Origin: Molanna angustata
Taxonomy: Eukaryota; Arthropoda; Insecta; Trichoptera; Molannidae
Assembly: GCA_963576475.1 (NCBI GenBank)
Contig: OY754982.1
Span: 22,184,336 to 22,248,335, forward strand
Reading direction: 5' to 3'
Length of the DNA: 64,000 bases
Shown here in pieces: positions 11,249-21,827 of the stretch. The number at the start of each line of letters is the position of its first letter. The first letter of the stretch is position 1. The position numbers were made by a program, and so were the translations under genes. The notes under the pieces were generated by a model. The model was given only the letters and a program-made list of their open reading frames with translations. It did no database searches and was not told where the DNA came from.

Positions 11249-11392
11249 AAAGGTGATAACGTTACATATATAATAACTTCTAATAAAGGTGATAACGTTA
11301 CATATATAATAACTTCTAATAAAGGTGATAACGTTACATATATAATAACTTCTAATAAAGGTGATAACGTTACATATATAATAACTTCTAAT
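11249..11392. repeat. Four perfect 36-bp tandem repeats
   Basis: Unit contains GGTGATAACGTTACATATAT; four consecutive copies look identical. Because 36 is divisible by 3, both strands stay open (12-residue repeats KGDNVTYIITSN on +). Coding is not supported: no context, and the frame ends just after the array. Confidence 0.9.
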
Positions 11393-12146
11393 TTTTATAA
11401 ATAGTCTGCTTATTAATATTATATTTCCATTAGCAGATTGGTGTCTTTCTCCGCGCACTGCTATAGGGAGTCAGATGTCACCATCCTGAGGAAGTAACGG
11501 TTGCTTCGATTCCGGTCGTATCGAATAGCTCGTTCGTGGTTTAAAAATGGGAAATTAATAGGTACACTTGCGAGACATACAATAATTCTTCATGTCGTAT
11601 AAATTAACAGCAAATTGTAAATAATAATTTATGTATTGTACCTTGTGAAGATTGTGACGTTTTAATAGACCATGATGCTGGTACTTATCGTAATACACCA
11701 TATTCTTTGCTTGCATCAGCTCTATAAAACAACGTGCATTGTAAGACAATACACACATTTATATCTCAATCAATGATTCATATGTATGAACACGTGGAAT
11801 TACATCTGTATGTGTGAAGGGATATTAGAAATGGCTGACTTTTGTATCGTGCGCCTTCTCACTCCCTCCTAAATATACCTCCCTTCATTTGCCAGAGAAA
11901 AAATTACCTTGGTGTCACTGCGCATAAGGCTCATAAGACCACGAATGAGTGAGAAAAATACAGAGACAGGTAGGTATACATATTTGCGCTAGTATAGCCT
12001 TGACTGAAAGTTGAAAAAGAAATACATATAAAAGAGAAAGTATTTTCATTCAAAATGAAAGTTCAAAGTTGAACAAAACGATCAGTTAACAAAAAATAAA
12101 CGTAAATAAATATAAAGGATTTTTTTGTTTGAATAGCCTGGTAGTA
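11393..12146. other. No gene seen
   Basis: Includes a GC-richer patch at 11440-11540 of unknown nature. The minus frame at 11555-11758 has no recognisable domain. Confidence 0.4.
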
Positions 12147-12331
12147 TAATAATTATTACACACCCTTGCATCCTGTGCAAGTGGCGAGTTTATTGCCAAA
12201 TGGCAGCTTTTCCAACTATTGAGTGTTTTCACCACAAAAAAAAATACGAGAGAAATAAATTCCTCCACTGATGGGAATCGATCCTAGGAGGCCGGTATAC
12301 AAACCAAACGGTTTTCCACCATGCCACTGTT
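12147..12331 (-). repeat. SINE family B, minus strand
   Basis: Diverged family-B copy: GTGCAAGTGGCGAGTTTATT, GGCAGCTTTTCCAACTA, box B complement GGAATCGATCC, and a head with the box A complement near ACCATGCCACTG. Confidence 0.7.
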
Positions 12332-12536
12332 GGGCAAGGTATACCTACCTAATTTGATGTAATTAAATCCCTGATGGAATTTCACATGAGTAGGTACAAT
12401 ATTGACAAAACAAATTCAACTCACTGTGATTTAAACGAAGCAGAGCTACTGCATGTTACAACAAAGTCTCGACAACGGCACTCTGTTAATTTATACCCAG
12501 ATCTTCTGCATGGCTCGACAGATATTTTGTCAGCCT

Positions 12537-12720
12537 TCGTGGCTCAGATGCTTAAGTATCTGACTGCTGATCCAAAGGTCCCGGGTTCGATTCCCGGTGG
12601 AGACACAGTTTTAATTGTGTTTTCAGTCCGGATCTGTGAGGCGATTAATATCGTAAGTCTCCAGAATGTGGCAACTTGTAATTGGATGTGTGTTAGTTGC
12701 ACGAGAATTAATGTAAAAAA
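12537..12720 (+). repeat. SINE family C, plus strand
   Basis: tRNA-like promoter boxes GTGGCTCAGATGC (A) and GGTTCGATTCC (B), then GGTGGAGACACAG and the conserved body CAGTCCGGATCTGTGAG, ATTAATATCGTAAGTCTC and AGAATGTGGCAACTTG. Homologues lie at 46104, 52161, 53299 and 57506. The frames at 12374-12769 and 12544-12786 are artefacts of the SINE. Confidence 0.85.
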
Positions 12721-12766
12721 AGAAGAAGTAGATCTCCACACTTTCCTACACGAAGTTGGAATATTA

Positions 12767-13282
12767 TAGATTAACCAGGAACTCAAGGCACCTACAGGGC
12801 TTACGACCTGTCATCGCCTGGTTTACGTGATCACTTTAATGCGCTTGCGCAACGTTCACCATTTATGCTTACACATTTTTATTGAATTCCCTATCAATAC
12901 AAATTTTTGAAAGTTCCGTATATATTTTATTCAAAGATACTGTTGGTCTTGAAAATAAGCTGTTTTTACCATTGCCATCTATGAAATTACGAAGAAACTT
13001 TTATTGCAACGCACTCTATTGAGAAATTTGTTCGTAAACAATGAAAACTACAGTTTTTATAGATGTCACTTCTGAACTGCGCCTGATATATATATTAGGT
13101 ACCTACCTGATATATTAGGTACCTACCTGATATATTAGGTACCTACCTGATATATTAGGTACCTACCTGATATATTAGGTACCTACCTGATATATTAGGT
13201 ACCTACCTATTTCATTTTTGGCTTGTTTATTTATGCTTGCTTGTTTCATTTTACTAGTACCAATGTGTAGGTGCATCGAATA
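12767..13282 (+). repeat. Element E, copy 1 (carries the 20-bp array)
   Basis: Starts near ACCAGGAACTCAAGGCACC and includes GACCTGTCATC, ATTGAATTCCCTATCAATAC, AATAAGCTGTTTTTACCATTG, CCATCTATGAAATTACGAAG and GTAAACAATGAAAACTACAG, in that order. The same words in the same order occur in copies at 15240 (minus), 18624 (plus) and 42510 (minus). Downstream it runs straight into a 20-bp array and then SINE B, as copy 2 also does at 19030. Non-coding; possibly a non-autonomous rolling-circle (Helitron-like) element, but termini are not proven. Confidence 0.75.
13091..13209. repeat. Six-copy 20-bp minisatellite built on TAGGTACCTA
   Basis: Unit TATATTAGGTACCTACCTGA repeats six times, almost perfectly. 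The single-copy seed GAAATATTAGGTAT is visible at the same place in element E copy 2 (18966-18980), so the array arose inside element E. Each unit contains the palindrome TAGGTACCTA. Confidence 0.9.
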
Positions 13283-13497
13283 TTGCCGACCGCCGTCGCC
13301 GTGGCACAGTTGGTAAGCCATTCGGTTTCTGTGCGGGCATCTTGGGTTCGATTCCCAGCACAGGGGAAATTTATTTAAATTCATTTCTCACGCAAATATT
13401 GCTTCTCTGGGCTGGAAACACTGGTTAGTTGGAAGAAATTGCCATTCGGCAATAAATTCGCCACTTGCGCAGGGTGCAAGTTTATTTTTTTGACTCT
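13283..13497 (+). repeat. SINE family B, most complete copy
   Basis: Head GCCGTGGCACAGTTGGTAAG (box A-like), box B GGGTTCGATTCCCAG, then CACGCAAATATTGCTTCTC, GGGCTGGAAACACTGG and CGCCACTTGCGCAGGGTGCA. The tRNA-derived head and tail make a full Pol III-type SINE. No functional tRNA fold expected. Confidence 0.85.
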
Positions 13498-14238
13498 CGA
13501 CAAGGAAAAAATACAACGTTTGCACCTGCCTATACGCAATGCCTGTTATTATTACTTTAATTCTGAAAATAAATAAATTAAATGTGGATTGGAATAAATA
13601 AAAAAATAACACAATAGATAGAAGCGTAATTTCTTTGTTAAGGGAATGTGAAGATCTAAACTCTACATATGTATGTATATAGTTGAATTCGCTGGTAATT
13701 TTCGCTTTTAATTAGGTAATGTAATACTCCAAACTATTAAAACATACATTTCCGTTTTATACTGCCGACCTACCCCCTCCCCTCCCCGCCCAGACCTATC
13801 CCCTCTGCCACACTACCCAAGTATATTAGCGCCATTAGGGGAAGACGGATATTTTAACAACTAACTTGGAGAAGGACCGCTCCTAAGTACTTTAACAGGG
13901 ATTTACAGGGCGGGTATAAGGTTTTCTGATGTCATACCGTTATGGTTCAATGATGATTTGTAGATGTGAACCTAAGATTATGTATTAGAAATCCTCTTTC
14001 TAATTTTAGTAGGAATATTGATTTCATGACCACTAAACTCTCCATTACATACCTAGTACTAGTACGTGTACATTTTTTCTTCTTGGAGGGTTGACAATCT
14101 CTAAATGCATTTTTATGAAGCACATTTATATCAAATTCTTAAACAAATATTAGATTCCCAGAGGACAAAAATTTTCGCAATATACAAAACAGTCACAAAA
14201 CACAAAGTATTTAATAAATATGCATTGCTATAGCAAGA
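13498..14238. other. No gene; low-repeat block with GC-rich centre
   Basis: 13765-13920 is C/G-rich (CCTCCCCTCCCCGCCC and following) and not shared with other parts of the window. It might be an unrecognised regulatory element; nothing more can be supported. Confidence 0.35.
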
Positions 14239-14345
14239 TGAGCATGTATGAGACAGTGTATCAATGTTGATGAGGTGATGGATATGTGTCAAGACAGAAG
14301 ATAGCGGTGTTCGGTTCTCACTGCCTACCGCTCCAGGAAGACAGT
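14239..14345 (+). mobile_element. LINE 3' tail remnant, copy 1
   Basis: In one frame it reads NVDEVMDMCQDRR, a stop, then SVLTAY, matching the end of insect LINE reverse transcriptases (CQDRR.WRSVLTAYP). The homologous segment at 17440-17560 continues with the same flank on both sides (about 14195-14460 against 17400-17660), so both derive from one repeat. Confidence 0.6.
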
Positions 14346-15239
14346 AATGGAGAGTAAAAAATACACATGTCTATAGAGACACATACAATATCAATAATAT
14401 GAACTTGATCACTCAATTTTCCCAAACAGAAGCTATTTTACTTCTGTTAGATATATACCTACATTTTTCATACTAATATACAATTTATTTCACATTGATA
14501 TAACAGACCATGCATTTTTTTTTCTTCTAATGTTAACAATTTATTCTTGAATGCAATTTTGAAGAGTGTATTTTTATTATATCAAAAGTTCACACAATTA
14601 AAAAAAATTGATTTTCCAGACCGTGACAGCATTTTGAAAATTATGACAGAAGAAATCATAGAGAAGAATTAATGTATATCTATGGAAAGAAATCAGCTTT
14701 AAATATGAAGTCGATCGAAATTGATGTAAAAATAATACGCTTAAAAAATGTGCAATCATGACTCCACTATTCCACAGTAGTGGAGAGTAAAATCACCATT
14801 AGCTTCTTTCTATCAATAGCGTAAAAAATATTCATAAAGACAATTTCAATTAAGAAACAGACAGCCACCTTCGAAGTTCAATCGTTCGAAGTTAAGCAAG
14901 TCAGACTGACTGAATTTTCTCTACGCATGTCATGTGCTTGTTTGTAAATTGGCAATGTGTATAGCACAATGGAAAGTCAACTTGCAACAATAATTTAGAC
15001 TCAATAAATATTCTTATGTACACAAGGATAGCAGCTTTGATACTCAATACAATATGTTTTGAATATAAATAATAATTTCATTAAGTGGACAAATTAACAC
15101 ACAAATAAAACAAATTGTATTTGCATACTTTTCAACAGCGTTCAGATTATTTAAGATTGGAAATGTCATCTATTTTATCGAATATTTTTAAATGTTGTAT
15201 ATACGCAAACATAGGATTTTATATAATGAAATGATATTT
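14346..15239. other. No gene seen; repeat-derived flank
   Basis: The first about 115 bases match 17560-17660. 14745-14795 contains CTCCACTATT and AGTAGTGGAGAGTAAAA, an inverted pair related to the MITE end at 30265-30300. The rest is AT-rich without recognised features. Confidence 0.4.
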
Positions 15240-15560
15240 CTGGCGCAGTTCAGGGGTGACATCTGTACGAGATCATTGTCACCTCATCCATACGGACTGT
15301 TGCTTTTATTGTTTACAAAAAAAAACAGTTTTTCAATAGATGGCGTTACAAAAAGGTTTCTTCGTTACTTCATAGATGGCGATGGTGTTTTTCAGCTTAT
15401 TTCAAACGATCAGTTTTTCATTATTAAAATATAAAGAACTTTCAAAATTGCATTGATAAGGGAACTAATAAGAAGGCATAGAAGACAGGTCCTTAGCCCT
15501 GTAGATAGGTGCCTCGAGTTCCTGGTTTCCTATAATATTATAACTTCATCTCTTTGATAT
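15240..15560 (-). repeat. Element E, copy 3 (minus strand, no expanded array)
   Basis: Read on the minus strand: ACCAGGAACTCGAGGCACC, CAGGGCTAAGGACCTGTC, TTATCAATGCAATTTTGAAAG, ACCATCGCCATCTATGAAG and TAACGCCATCTATTGAAAAA, the order found in copies 1, 2 and 4. It holds GAGGTGACAATGATCTCG where copy 4 has the 21-bp array. The + frame at 15192-15434 is incidental. Confidence 0.7.
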
Positions 15561-15632
15561 GTTAAAAATTTGTCAAAAAAAATATTTGACTATTGTGTTT
15601 TGTTTATAGCGCCACTCAAATATCCGCCCAGG

Positions 15633-16647
15633 GTATCTATTTTCCAATCTCGCACAGTAAATGTCGTATTCGACTATGTCGCCTAAAAAATGTCGTATGG
15701 TAGGCTTTTAGCCTATTCTTGAAATCATTCGTCATTAAAATCGTTCGACATTGAAATGTCACATGAAAGAATAGGCAACATAGCATTTGGGATACGTTTG
15801 AAATATTTTTGGAGCATTCATTGCATATTTTTGCTGTTTTTTTTCTATGGTTGTCAAAACACAGCCTTTTTCAATAGATTAATGATAGATTTCTAAGCAC
15901 TTAACATATTGTTCATTATGACGCTTCCTGAATTCTCGAAAAATTAGTCATTAATATTATAAAAAATATCAGAAATATGTGAAAACAACTATAAAATTTA
16001 AATTTACTTTGGTAACTTGTCAAATATTCTAATAATTTGTCTCTTACTTTTATATGTAAGAGACAAATTATTTGCAAATAAAGAACACAAGCATACAAAC
16101 AAGACAAATATAAAAAAAAATAGTGTACCTATATTGAAATATTCAATAGCAAACAAATACAAAACATATTAATGGAGAAATATGTGATAAATAAAAAAGA
16201 ACATTAAACAAATCTTGTTTATGGATTTCGTTACAAAATAGGAACATTTACAAAACTTATTAATGGAGATATATTAACAAAGTGAAAGAATCCAATGTTT
16301 TAATTTTTTTTTCGTCATCCATGTATTTTTATATGTACCTTCTGTTAAATAGATAAAATAACTTATTCGTCGAATTGCCATTGTGACTACAAAAGACAAC
16401 ACAACGAAAATACTTGTTGATACAGACTCTTGCCGTATGTAAATGCAATATGGCGACCATTTTTGACAGATAAAATCATGCGACATTGAATATCGAGTGC
16501 TGGTCCTATACCACTCGTCAAAATCTCGAATGATTTTCATTCGACTATGTCGCATGCGAGACTCAAGAATAGCAAATTCTATAAATCGTGCGATATTAAC
16601 AATATATCGTATACGACATCGATAGTGCGAGATTGGAGAATAGGGTC
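15633..16647. mobile_element. 1015-bp DNA-transposon-like element with 23-bp TIRs and 5-bp target duplication
   Basis: Left end starts GTATCTATTTTCCAATCTCG and the right end is its imperfect complement; ends are flanked by CCAGG at 15628-15632 and 16648-16652. Subterminal words repeat: CGACTATGTCGC occurs near both ends, as do TCGCAC-type words. The interior holds a 17-bp perfect hairpin and no transposase. The minus frame at 16274-16555 has no domain I recognise. Probably a non-autonomous element; superfamily not assigned. Confidence 0.75.
16031..16072. repeat. 17-bp perfect hairpin inside the 1015-bp element
   Basis: AATAATTTGTCTCTTAC at 16031-16047 is exactly complementary to 16056-16072, with an 8-base loop. 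It lies at the middle of the transposon-like element. Confidence 0.8.
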
Positions 16648-16699
16648 CCAGGTTCCGTTATATTTTTACTGTTGTATCTTTTGAGAAACATGTTAATTG

Positions 16700-16960
16700 A
16701 GGATTCCCCAATGAATATTCCCGGCAATAGTTTCAACAGATCACCACCTGGTGCCTGATCTGGTGGGACGTGAATCTACTTACGTAATATCTTTGACTAG
16801 GGACTGGTGAACTAACTCCGCTTCTACGACTTGGGTAAAATAAGCTCATCCCGAAGTATTAAATTTCCCTTCAAACAAAGTACAATGGACGGAGCTTATT
16901 GTCGAATAATATTCGGAAAATGTCGGTCCTTTGGAGGCCGCGTTGTTTAAAAGTCAAATT
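16700..16960. promoter_or_regulatory. Low-repeat GC-richer block, candidate regulatory element
   Basis: Complex sequence without match to the window's repeats. It contains the palindromic E-box-like CACCTGGTG near 16745 and a TAATTGA-like word upstream. No long frame. Candidate only. Confidence 0.25.
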
Positions 16961-17089
16961 ATATCGAGTATCTTGTTGTTATAATGGCTTAACTTTGATA
17001 AACAACCCACTTTAAATTATACATTTGCTTATTTATTCTTATACCTATCTACTTATTATACAGTCCTAAGATAGTTCGTATTTTCTTAC

Positions 17090-17385
17090 ATATCAACAAA
17101 AATAAAGCCTTGTTATTAGGTATAATTAAAAAGAACGTAAAATTATATATAATTATATTCTTGTCAAATCAACAAAAATATAGCCTTGTTATTGTAATTA
17201 AATAGGACGTAAAATTATACTTAAATAATTATATATTTGTCATATAAAAAAATATATCCTTGTTATTGTAATAAAATAGTACTTATAAATATATAATTAT
17301 ATTTTTGTCGGATAATCAAAAAAATATAATTGCCTTGTTATTGTAACTAAGAGAACGTAGAATTATATATAATTATTTTATTTTT
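17090..17385. repeat. Four degenerate repeats of about 75 bp
   Basis: CCTTGTTATTGTAA-type words recur near 17107, 17182, 17256 and 17331 with ATATAATTATATT-type spacers between. Old, diverged tandem repeat. Confidence 0.7.
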
Positions 17386-17439
17386 ATTGCACTTTCTACA
17401 TGATACTTGTTGAGAAATTTTAAGTAAAATTGCATTACT

Positions 17440-17560
17440 ATAAAGATGAGCATGTATGAGACGGTGTATCAATGTTGATGAGGCGATGTATATGTGTCAA
17501 GATAGAAGAATGCGGTGTTCGGTTCTCACTGCCTACTCCTTGGGGAAGATAGAGGTGGCG
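17440..17560 (+). mobile_element. LINE 3' tail remnant, copy 2
   Basis: Near-identical in layout to 14239-14345: NVDEAMYMCQDRR-type frame and CTCACTGCCTACTCC. Related to the tail at 29784-29885. Confidence 0.6.
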
Positions 17561-17796
17561 AGTAAAAAATACATTTGTCTTTAATATTGCGAGTAAAAAA
17601 TACAATATCAATATGAAGTTGATCATTCAATTTTCCCATACAGAAACTATTTTTTTAATAGCTAGAGTTTGACAAAACAATCATGTGGCTCGCTCGTGTT
17701 CCATACCGTGCATACCTACTGTTTTGTGGTCATTTACAATAAACTAAACAAAACTAAATTCGGTGCTGTCGTATGAAATAGAGCTCAAAATCGAGA

Positions 17797-18008
17797 TCAA
17801 TTGAACTAAGGTTCAAATATTTTTATAAATAAGGTTACAGTTGAACGTGGAATAAGGGTCGTGTTACGGGAGTTATTTGAGAGAAAGGTAAGGTCCCGTA
17901 CTGCGAGAATACCTACTGCTTACAAAACCTCAAATTTTTCTTACATTATTCTTAAATAACTCCCGTAATACGACCGTAAGACTTTGAACCGGGTTCAATT
18001 GAACCGTG
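17797..18008. mobile_element. Imperfect foldback element
   Basis: GGGTCGTGTTACGGGAGTTA (17856-17875) pairs with the segment at 17950-17975, and an outer pair built from TCAATTGAACTAAGGTTCAA (17799-17818) matches TTGAACCGGGTTCAATTGAA. Non-coding, MITE-like. Confidence 0.6.
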
Positions 18009-18009
18009 A

Positions 18010-18623
18010 TTGAACCACGATTATTTTTAAATAATTCTGAGATTGTTTTCTTTTAAAATTTGAGATAAGAGGAATTTTTTAGCGACATGGCAACACTATG
18101 CCGTATATTTGACTGACTGACACTCGTACAAACATTATCACGAAGTGCACATTAACTCGTTTGATTCAGAAAGTGTTTTCTATGTAGATATCACCACTTT
18201 CGATATAGAAAAATAAAAATCGCGTCATTAGGTACTAAGGAGTCGCTGATGTGGGATCGCGTGCGGAATTTGCCATATTTGCCGTTCCATATCGCCTCAT
18301 ATATATATATATAGTTAATATAATTTTTATTATTATTCTTCTTCTTCTTGTATCTCCTCTGCCCTTTCCCGTCTCGTCTCTCCTAAATTCCCAATTAGAG
18401 AAAAGACACGTTCTTGAAGATCAGGCGAGGGCCAATGACTGGATCCGCCTTATAAAATAATTGGTTGTTTTCTTCCTTCGTCCAATTTGTATGAGACGTT
18501 TTTTCCAACAGGGGTGCCAAACCATCGAACTTTGTATGAAAATTTTTTCAAAATATTTTACTCTAAAAAATAGGATAACTTAACTGGTCACCAATATTTC
18601 AATCAAACTTTTTTATCAATACT
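18010..18623. other. No gene seen
   Basis: Contains an AT dinucleotide run at 18299-18313 and a TTCTTC-rich tract at 18335-18350. The + frame at 18251-18460 shows no domain. Confidence 0.4.
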
Positions 18624-18749
18624 TTTTTATCTTACACATTTTTATTGAATTCCCTATCAATACAATTTTTATCTTACACATTTTTATTGAATTCCCTATC
18701 AATACAATTTTTATCTTACACATTTTTATTGAATTCCCTATCAATACAA
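18624..18749. repeat. Three-copy 42-bp minisatellite within element E
   Basis: Unit contains ATCTTACACATTTTTATTGA and ends CCCTATCAATACAA; three adjacent copies are practically identical (18624, 18666, 18708). The same segment is single-copy in element E copy 1 (12870-12905), so the expansion is specific to this copy. Confidence 0.9.
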
Positions 18750-19029
18750 TTTTTTGAAATTTTTGTAGGTATATTTTATTCAAAGATACTGTAGTTCTTG
18801 AAAATAAGCTGTTTTTACCATTGCCATCTATGAAATAACAAAGAAACTTTTTATGCAACGCACTCTATCGAGAAATTGGTTCGTAAACAATGAAAACTAC
18901 AGTTATTATACTATTATACACGAGGTAACAATGCTTTCGCATATATGTAACTTCTGAACTGCGCCTGAAATATTAGGTATAATTTTACTTGTACCAATGT
19001 GTATGTACATCGAATATTTCATCAAATAT
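18624..19029 (+). repeat. Element E, copy 2 (carries the 42-bp array)
   Basis: After the array it matches copy 1 from TTTTATTCAAAGATACTGT through AATAAGCTGTTTTTACCATTG and GTAAACAATGAAAACTACAG. It also retains GAGGTAACAATGCTTTCGCA, which resembles one unit of the 21-bp array in copy 4, and AACTTCTGAACTGCGCCTGA. It runs directly into SINE B at 19030, the same junction as in copy 1. Confidence 0.75.
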
Positions 19030-19203
19030 TGCCGACCGCCGTGGCACAGTTGGTGAGCCGTTCGGTTTCTGTGCGGTCATCCTGGGTTCGATTCCCACAG
19101 CAGAAGAAAAATTTATTTAAATTTATTTCTCACGCAAATATTGCTTCTCTGGGCTGGAAACACTGGTTGGTTGGAAGAAATTGCCATACGGCTATAAAAT
19201 GTC
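19030..19203 (+). repeat. SINE family B, plus strand
   Basis: GCCGACCGCCGTGGCACAGT head, GGGTTCGATTCCCA box B and the GGGCTGGAAACACTGG body. 3' end lost after GCCATACGGC. The frame at 18999-19244 is SINE-derived. Confidence 0.8.
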
Positions 19204-19265
19204 TACTTGAGTGTTCATTATTTATTACTTACCTATTTATTTAAATTTGGAGCTATTATACCTAA

Positions 19266-19370
19266 CTGTACGGTTTGGCTGCGTGCACAAAATATTTGGG
19301 TACTGTAACCGAAAGTTTGGTTAAATTTAACATGAAATTTCGTTACTACTTATAACTAAAACAATCAGTG
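19266..19370. mobile_element. Partial copy of the CACTGAAA MITE
   Basis: Matches the half of 21589-21799 running from CTGTACGGTTTGGCTG to ACAATCAGTG. Confidence 0.6.
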
Positions 19371-19555
19371 TACCAATTCTTACAAAAGATACATAGGATA
19401 ACGCAATCAACTATCTACAGGGAGTTGTTCTCACGTTTCACAGCTGGGAAATGGATATTTTGGGGTAGGTACCTACCTACCACATATATTTTTTTAAACA
19501 CATTTAATTATGAAATAAATTAAATAATTATTTTTTTTAAGTACCTACCGATATG

Positions 19556-20032
19556 TACTAGAAAGGAGACACCGTTTAAATATTTTATAGTAGGTTAAAT
19601 AGAAAATTTTGAAAACCGTTTCCCCAGTACCTTCGCTCAAAGATACTTCTTTGAACTAAAGAACAGTTTATTTTTACATCTTTATTCTATTGCGTTAGTT
19701 TTTATAAAATTGAGATTGTTCAATACTTTTCTTGTAAAATTAGTTTTCATAAATTCCTTTTTAATGTTTTTAATGTAAATAACTAAAAAAACTACAGTGC
19801 ACATGAAGTAGATTTTTACTTCAATCGAAAGAGAATTTAAAAATCTACCGACTGAGGTTTTCATTATTTTCATTGCTATTCTTGCTACTTTTTTTCAGGA
19901 AAAAATATTGTATATCACAGATTTGGTGATATACCTACAATATTTTTTGTGTTTCATACCTACATTAGAAGTTTATTTAGTGTGCATATTTGTGTACATC
20001 CGTATGCCCAAGGTAGGTACAAGAGCCTTAAA
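19556..20032 (+). repeat. Dispersed non-coding repeat (family F), copy 1
   Basis: Shares an ordered set of words with 21828-22288 (same strand) and 32005-32531 (opposite strand): TTTACATCTTTATTCTATTG, TCAATCGAAAGAGAAT, ATCTACCG, TGATATAC, ACATTAGAAG and GTGCATCCGTAT. About 460 bp, no coding capacity. Probably a MITE; ends not pinned down. Confidence 0.7.
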
Positions 20033-21144
20033 TTGTGTTAGTCTGGATCTGTGACATGATTAACATCATGTGTACATGCCTACATATATACCATCACGGC
20101 ATACACCACAAAGTGGGGTGACCAGCGACAGGTGTGTGGGTGTGCATTACTCTATAGAAAGAAGTACGACATATGCTTGTATGGCCAATGCACCAGTCTC
20201 ACCTAAAAGGGCAACATTCAGAATGGGTGGTGAACCTAATTGACATATACCTAGGTCTCAAAATTGAGATTATAAGTCTCAAAAATGTGGCAGCACTTTT
20301 TTGGGGTGCACGTTTAATAATATAGATAAGTACCTATATGACACAGTACCTACCCATCAGTAACCCGAGAAACATTAAAAAAAACAAAATGCTTACATTT
20401 ATTTTATTTTAAAACAATTGTAATATTAAAAATGTCCCTGTTATTTCAAGGTTTACCATCTCTGAGTTGACTTCTGTCTCTCATTCCCCCTGACTCCTTC
20501 TCCCTTCCTCCTCTAGTGTCGCTAGAGATCACCTAAATTGTATAATATATTGAGTTCTTTTTTGACGGAGTGGAAAGAAATCTTATTCAAAGGAATTTCT
20601 TTTCAAATTAGACCCTCTTACCTTTTATACCTACCTACTACATACACGTTTCGAAATATAGGTAGGTATATATTCCTATATTCATGCTTTTTATTTATGT
20701 ATAGGTATCATACTTCTTGTATTAAGACCACTGTTTATATAGGTAAATTACATTTTCACATACAGTTACGCAATGATATATAAAAATAATAGATAGGTAC
20801 GTTTCTATTCTTTAAATTTGATATAAGTAAGGCACATACCTCACTTACCTAATTCTTACCGCACTTTAGTTAAACGCAATGTGTTGTAGTGTTCGGATGT
20901 ATTGTCGTAGTTAAAACGGCATCTTGTTTGATGAAAACATGTAAAAATTACACTATTAATAGATCTGTAAAGGAACGACCAGATATATCATTTCATGTTG
21001 CATATTTTTTTTCAATAAATATCTAGTACCTATATTTATATGGATTTTTTTAAATTCATTTATATTTTGAGTAAACGATAGAGTAATCAAGTCATATTCC
21101 GTTGTAGTTATGTAGAGGGATTCTGTTATTGTACCTACTTATTC
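20033..21144. other. No gene; LINE-tail-like fragments
   Basis: 20085-20230 has ACCATCACGGCATACACCAC, GGGGTGACCAGCGACAGGTG and AAGGGCAACATTCAGAATGG, shared with 49325-49465, 35485-35545 and 61970-62010 and typical of a LINE 3' untranslated region. The remainder is AT-rich. The + frame at 20538-20783 has no domain. Confidence 0.45.
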
Positions 21145-21550
21145 GCCTTTTCACACAGCTATAACTTAATATAAGTTCGTCTCTTTCACAGTTATTATTT
21201 TGTGTGAGAGATAATGGAGTAAAAGAGAAAAAACATCTGCATTACGTGCAATATATAATTGTATATGTATATGATCTCTTTCTTACTTAATGATTTCTAT
21301 TGCGTGTGCTCTTTGTGGTGATATTGTAAGAATTAGTTCAAATGTACCATTTTTAGAGCGTTTCGCTCTCATACAACGTGTCTATATATAAAATGTCATT
21401 GCAGCTGTTTTTTTCGAAACCAGCTCTATCTCTTCTAATTTCGTTGTTGTACATTGAGATCAGGATCACAGCGTACTAACTCTTTAAAATAATTCGACAG
21501 AGACAATAACGCGGCTTACTATGGTCGCGGTTTAGTGTGAAAGGGCCTTT
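21145..21550. mobile_element. MITE-like element with GCCTTTTCACAC termini
   Basis: Starts GCCTTTTCACACAGC and ends GTGTGAAAGGGCC, a short inverted pair. A fragment of its right part (CGGCTTACTATG) recurs at 49199. Confidence 0.5.
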
Positions 21551-21588
21551 AAAGTGGAATAAATTACCCCTTGACATACATGGGGCTC

Positions 21589-21799
21589 CACTGAAAAAAA
21601 ATATTATGACAACCGAACTGGCTACCTGCTTTTTAGCCAAATCATTGGTGTCAGTTATAAAGGTTAATCTATTTATGACTGTACTGTTTGGCTGAGTTTA
21701 AAAAATATTTGTTTGCACAAAACCAATTTTTTGTAGTCACTATAGTTTGGTTAATTTTAACATGACATTTGGTTACTATTAACGAAAAAAAAATCAGTG
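21589..21799. mobile_element. MITE with CACTGAAA termini, copy 2 (inverted)
   Basis: CACTGAAAAAAA at the left and AATCAGTG at the right; reverse-complement homologue of 9713-9924. Confidence 0.7.
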
Positions 21800-21827
21800 T
21801 CAGTACCTTGACACCTTCGGTAGACTT

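Noticed and set aside
10341..11392. CRISPR-like array
   Set aside because: Units are direct tandem repeats without unique spacers and the DNA is a eukaryotic nuclear genome.
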